Assembly (NCBI GenBank): GCA_002347925.1
Contig: DDYL01000185.1
Coordinates: forward strand, 35,780-43,323
Direction: 5' to 3'
Origin: Chloroflexi bacterium UBA2235
GTDB taxonomy: Bacteria > Chloroflexota > UBA11872 > UBA12225
DNA length: 7,544 nucleotides
Shown: in pieces, positions 5,691 through 7,544 of the stretch
Position numbering within the stretch: position 1 is the stretch's first letter
Layout of the letters: each line of letters begins with the position of its first letter
Notes under the pieces: generated by a model
Database searches by the model: none
Told to the model about the DNA's origin: nothing
What the model saw: the letters and a program-made list of their open reading frames with translations, nothing else
Program-made: the position numbers and the translations under genes

Positions 5691-5719
5691 TGGACGAAAG
5701 TGTAGTCGATAGGTATACA
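5691..5719 (+). promoter_or_regulatory. Possible dprA promoter in the divergent region
   Basis: TGGACG (5691-5696, 4 of 6) and TATACA (5714-5719, 4 of 6) are 17 bases apart, giving a start near 5726. The minus strand of the same -10 area reads TATACC (5717-5712) and could be the -10 of the divergent phosphatase gene, so the two promoters would overlap. A small CTCCG/CGGAG hairpin (5722-5736) follows. Moderate matches only. Confidence 0.3.
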
Positions 5720-5776
5720 CACTCCGAAAACCGGAGAGGTTCTTTCTGTCTGGGGGACACTTTGGCAACGGCGGCA

Positions 5777-6991
5777 ATGGACGAGTCCGAACGAGGGGCA
5801 TGGCTCGCGATAACCCGGGTGCCAGGAATTGGCGCCCAGCGAACACGTCGGCTTTTGGAGCATTTTGGCGACCTGCATCGAGCATGGACTGCAACCGCGG
5901 GCTCCCTTGTTGCGTCGGGGTTGGATCGTCGCGCGGTTGACCAGCTCATCGCGACTCGCGGGGCATATGACCCGAGGCGTGACTTGGATCGGCTCGAGAC
6001 GCTCGGGGCGACGGCTCTCACATGGCGCGACCCTGAGTACCCGGCACCGCTGCTTGCGGTTGTCGACGCGCCGCCAGTGTTGTTTGTTCGCGGGCGCCTG
6101 GATGCCTTACTCGCCCCTTCTGTGGCGATCGTGGGCACTCGCCGTGCCACTGGCTATGGGCGCGAACAGTCGGAACGGTTCGCGACCGATCTCGTCCGGG
6201 CCGGCTGGGTTGTCGCCAGCGGGCTTGCTCGCGGTGTGGATACGTACGCGCACCGCGGCGCGGTTGCTGCGCTATCAGCATCAGGAGCGGACCGGCCCGG
6301 CACGGTGGCGGTCATGGGGCATGGGATAGACACTGTCTACCCGCCGGAGAATGCACGGCTCGCCGCCCAGATCATCGAGTGTGGTGCGCTTGTTTCGGAC
6401 TATCCGCTCGGTGTGGGGCCGGCTGCGGACCATTTCCCGGCACGCAACCGGATCATTTCCGGATTGAGCCTCGGGACACTTGTGATCGAGGCTCCACCCG
6501 GGTCCGGCGCGCTGATCACCACCACGTACGCCAATGACCAGGGTCGACAGGTGTATGCGCTCCCCGGACCGGTGTCATCTCCCGCGAGTGAGGGGTGTCA
6601 TCGGCTGATCCAGCAAGGAGCGCGCTTGGTCACGTCTGCGGAGGACATCGTTATTGACCTGCTTCCGTCATTGGCGATGATGGGTCGGCCAATTCCATCT
6701 CGGCAAGGTCCGCTTTCCCCCACGGGGCGGACTGTCGACCGTCAACGGCCACAACTTGCCATCAACTTCGAGGAACGCGATCAGGGCGACGCAAACATTT
6801 CCGGTGGTCCCGGTTCGGCAGTGATCCAGGTCCTTCGTGATGCATCACGGCCGATGCATGTTGACGAAATTGCCCGTGCCGCCCAGATTTCGTCATCCGA
6901 AATTGCCGGCCTACTCATGATGCTAGAGCTTGATGGGTGGGTTCGCGACGACGGCTCGCTTGAGTATTCGCTCGCGAGACATCCAGATTGA
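5777..6991 (+). CDS. dprA: DNA-processing protein DprA (Smf)
   Basis: This 404-residue protein is DprA, the cytosolic factor that binds incoming single-stranded DNA during natural transformation and loads RecA; it is also common in species not known to be competent. The N-terminal helical/HhH region (about 1-70) contains ITRVPGIGAQRTRRLLEHFG. The Rossmann-like core shows VAIVGTRRATGYG (117-128), SGLARGVDTYAH (148-159), YPPEN, and FPARNRIISGLS (220-231) followed by VIEAPPGSGALIT. A linker and a C-terminal winged helix (about 349-404) close the protein, as in full-length DprA. The ATG at 5777 fits the family N-terminus but has no good ribosome-binding site. An in-frame TTG at 5762 has GGGGGA 4 bases upstream and would add five residues, so the start is uncertain between these two. 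Confidence 0.95.
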   Translation: MDESERGAWLAITRVPGIGAQRTRRLLEHFGDLHRAWTATAGSLVASGLDRRAVDQLIATRGAYDPRRDLDRLETLGATALTWRDPEYPAPLLAVVDAPPVLFVRGRLDALLAPSVAIVGTRRATGYGREQSERFATDLVRAGWVVASGLARGVDTYAHRGAVAALSASGADRPGTVAVMGHGIDTVYPPENARLAAQIIECGALVSDYPLGVGPAADHFPARNRIISGLSLGTLVIEAPPGSGALITTTYANDQGRQVYALPGPVSSPASEGCHRLIQQGARLVTSAEDIVIDLLPSLAMMGRPIPSRQGPLSPTGRTVDRQRPQLAINFEERDQGDANISGGPGSAVIQVLRDASRPMHVDEIARAAQISSSEIAGLLMMLELDGWVRDDGSLEYSLARHPD

Positions 6992-7134
6992 GACTGAACC
7001 GGGGGGCTATCCGGGTAGTGGGAAACGACTCCCTTATACTGGCCGTTGAAGAAGACGCGTGACGGACGTTGACGGTGATCTGATTTCCATCGGCACCGTT
7101 ACGGTCTACGAGTAATCTGGCGGTGGGAGTGACG

Positions 7135-7544
7135 ATGCGTCGCCGAGAGAGTATCACCCTTGCGGTCATCATCCTGATCGCCTCGGTTGCGGGATGGATC
7201 GTCTGGCCGGACAACCCAGGCATTCACGCCACCGTCTTTGATCGAGATATCGACATCGACTTCAGGGTGGTCGAGGGCCTCGATTTGCAGGGTGGCCTGC
7301 AGGTCCTGCTTGAGGCTGATCCCGCGCCTGGTCAGGAACTGACGCCAGAGACCATGAATGCTGCACGCTCAGTAATTGAGCAGCGCATCAACGCTTTCGG
7401 AACTACCGAACCGGTCATTCAGCTGCAGGGCCAGCGAAGAATCGTCGTTGAGATGCCGGGTGTGAAGACGCCTGAGGAACGTGAACGCGCGGTCAAGCTG
7501 TTCGGCGAAACCGGCCTCCTAGAGTTCGTGGATACCGGTTCCAC
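7135..7544 (+). CDS. secD: Protein translocase subunit SecD, N-terminal part (runs off the window)
   Basis: About 136 codons of SecD are visible. SecD with SecF is the RND-type membrane complex that uses the proton gradient to help SecYEG export proteins. After MRRRES comes one membrane segment (about residues 7-24, ITLAVIILIASVAGWIVW), then the family motif GLDLQGGLQVLLEA, then the first periplasmic domain with VIEQRINAFGTTEPVIQLQGQRRIVVEMPGV and GLLEFVDTG. The ATG at 7135 has GGGAG about 6 bases upstream. The gap after dprA is 143 bases and contains TATACT (7035-7040), a possible -10 box, but no good -35. The often-associated yajC gene is absent from the visible upstream side. The C-terminal membrane part and secF, if adjacent, lie outside. 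Confidence 0.95.
   Translation, partial: MRRRESITLAVIILIASVAGWIVWPDNPGIHATVFDRDIDIDFRVVEGLDLQGGLQVLLEADPAPGQELTPETMNAARSVIEQRINAFGTTEPVIQLQGQRRIVVEMPGVKTPEERERAVKLFGETGLLEFVDTGS

Noticed and set aside
5690..5878. N-terminal extension of the phosphatase by 63 codons
   Set aside because: The extension overlaps dprA on the other strand and shows no similarity to HAD-IIA proteins; the shorter form has the normal length.

Overview
The window looks like chromosomal DNA from a moderately GC-rich bacterium. The gene content (free-standing infA, an FHA/winged-helix regulator, a SpeD-type proenzyme beside an agmatinase-family gene, HAD-IIA phosphatase, dprA, and secD without yajC) and the protein flavour suggest Chloroflexota, perhaps the Thermomicrobia/Sphaerobacter side. 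No rRNA or marker allows a firm placement, so this is inference. There is no sign of a phage, insertion sequence, CRISPR array or tRNA.

Layout, left to right. Positions 1-680 are read on the minus strand: the N-terminal part of an unknown gene that leaves the window at base 1, and a free-standing infA (translation initiation factor IF-1). A divergent intergenic region with a good sigma70-type promoter (795-822) and a 12-bp palindrome leads into two plus-strand genes. The first (917-1426) is an unrecognised protein with a duplicated ~40-residue module and a Gly/Asp/Ser-rich tail. The second (1485-2156) is a transcription factor with an N-terminal FHA domain and a C-terminal OmpR-type winged helix.

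Positions 2157-2781 contain no convincing gene. They begin with a promoter (2199-2227), followed by about 385 bases that can be folded by eye into a dense set of nested stems. These include a 10-bp perfect helix and an 8-bp long-range helix that closes a multibranch domain. I read this as an unassigned structured RNA, either free-standing or a very long leader of the next gene. It is the most interesting part of the window.

A polyamine pair follows: a pyruvoyl-type SpeD-family decarboxylase (2782-3246), an intrinsic terminator (3321-3352), and an agmatinase-family ureohydrolase (3402-4349). If the SpeD homologue decarboxylates arginine instead of S-adenosylmethionine, the two enzymes would make putrescine from arginine via agmatine. 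A minus-strand cold-shock protein converges on the agmatinase gene, and a hairpin terminator lies between them. A HAD-IIA phosphatase (minus) and dprA (plus) diverge from a short shared promoter region, and the window ends in the first ~136 codons of secD. Start codons were revised for several genes (repeat protein, SpeD, agmatinase, cold-shock protein, phosphatase, DprA) from ribosome-binding sites and family lengths.
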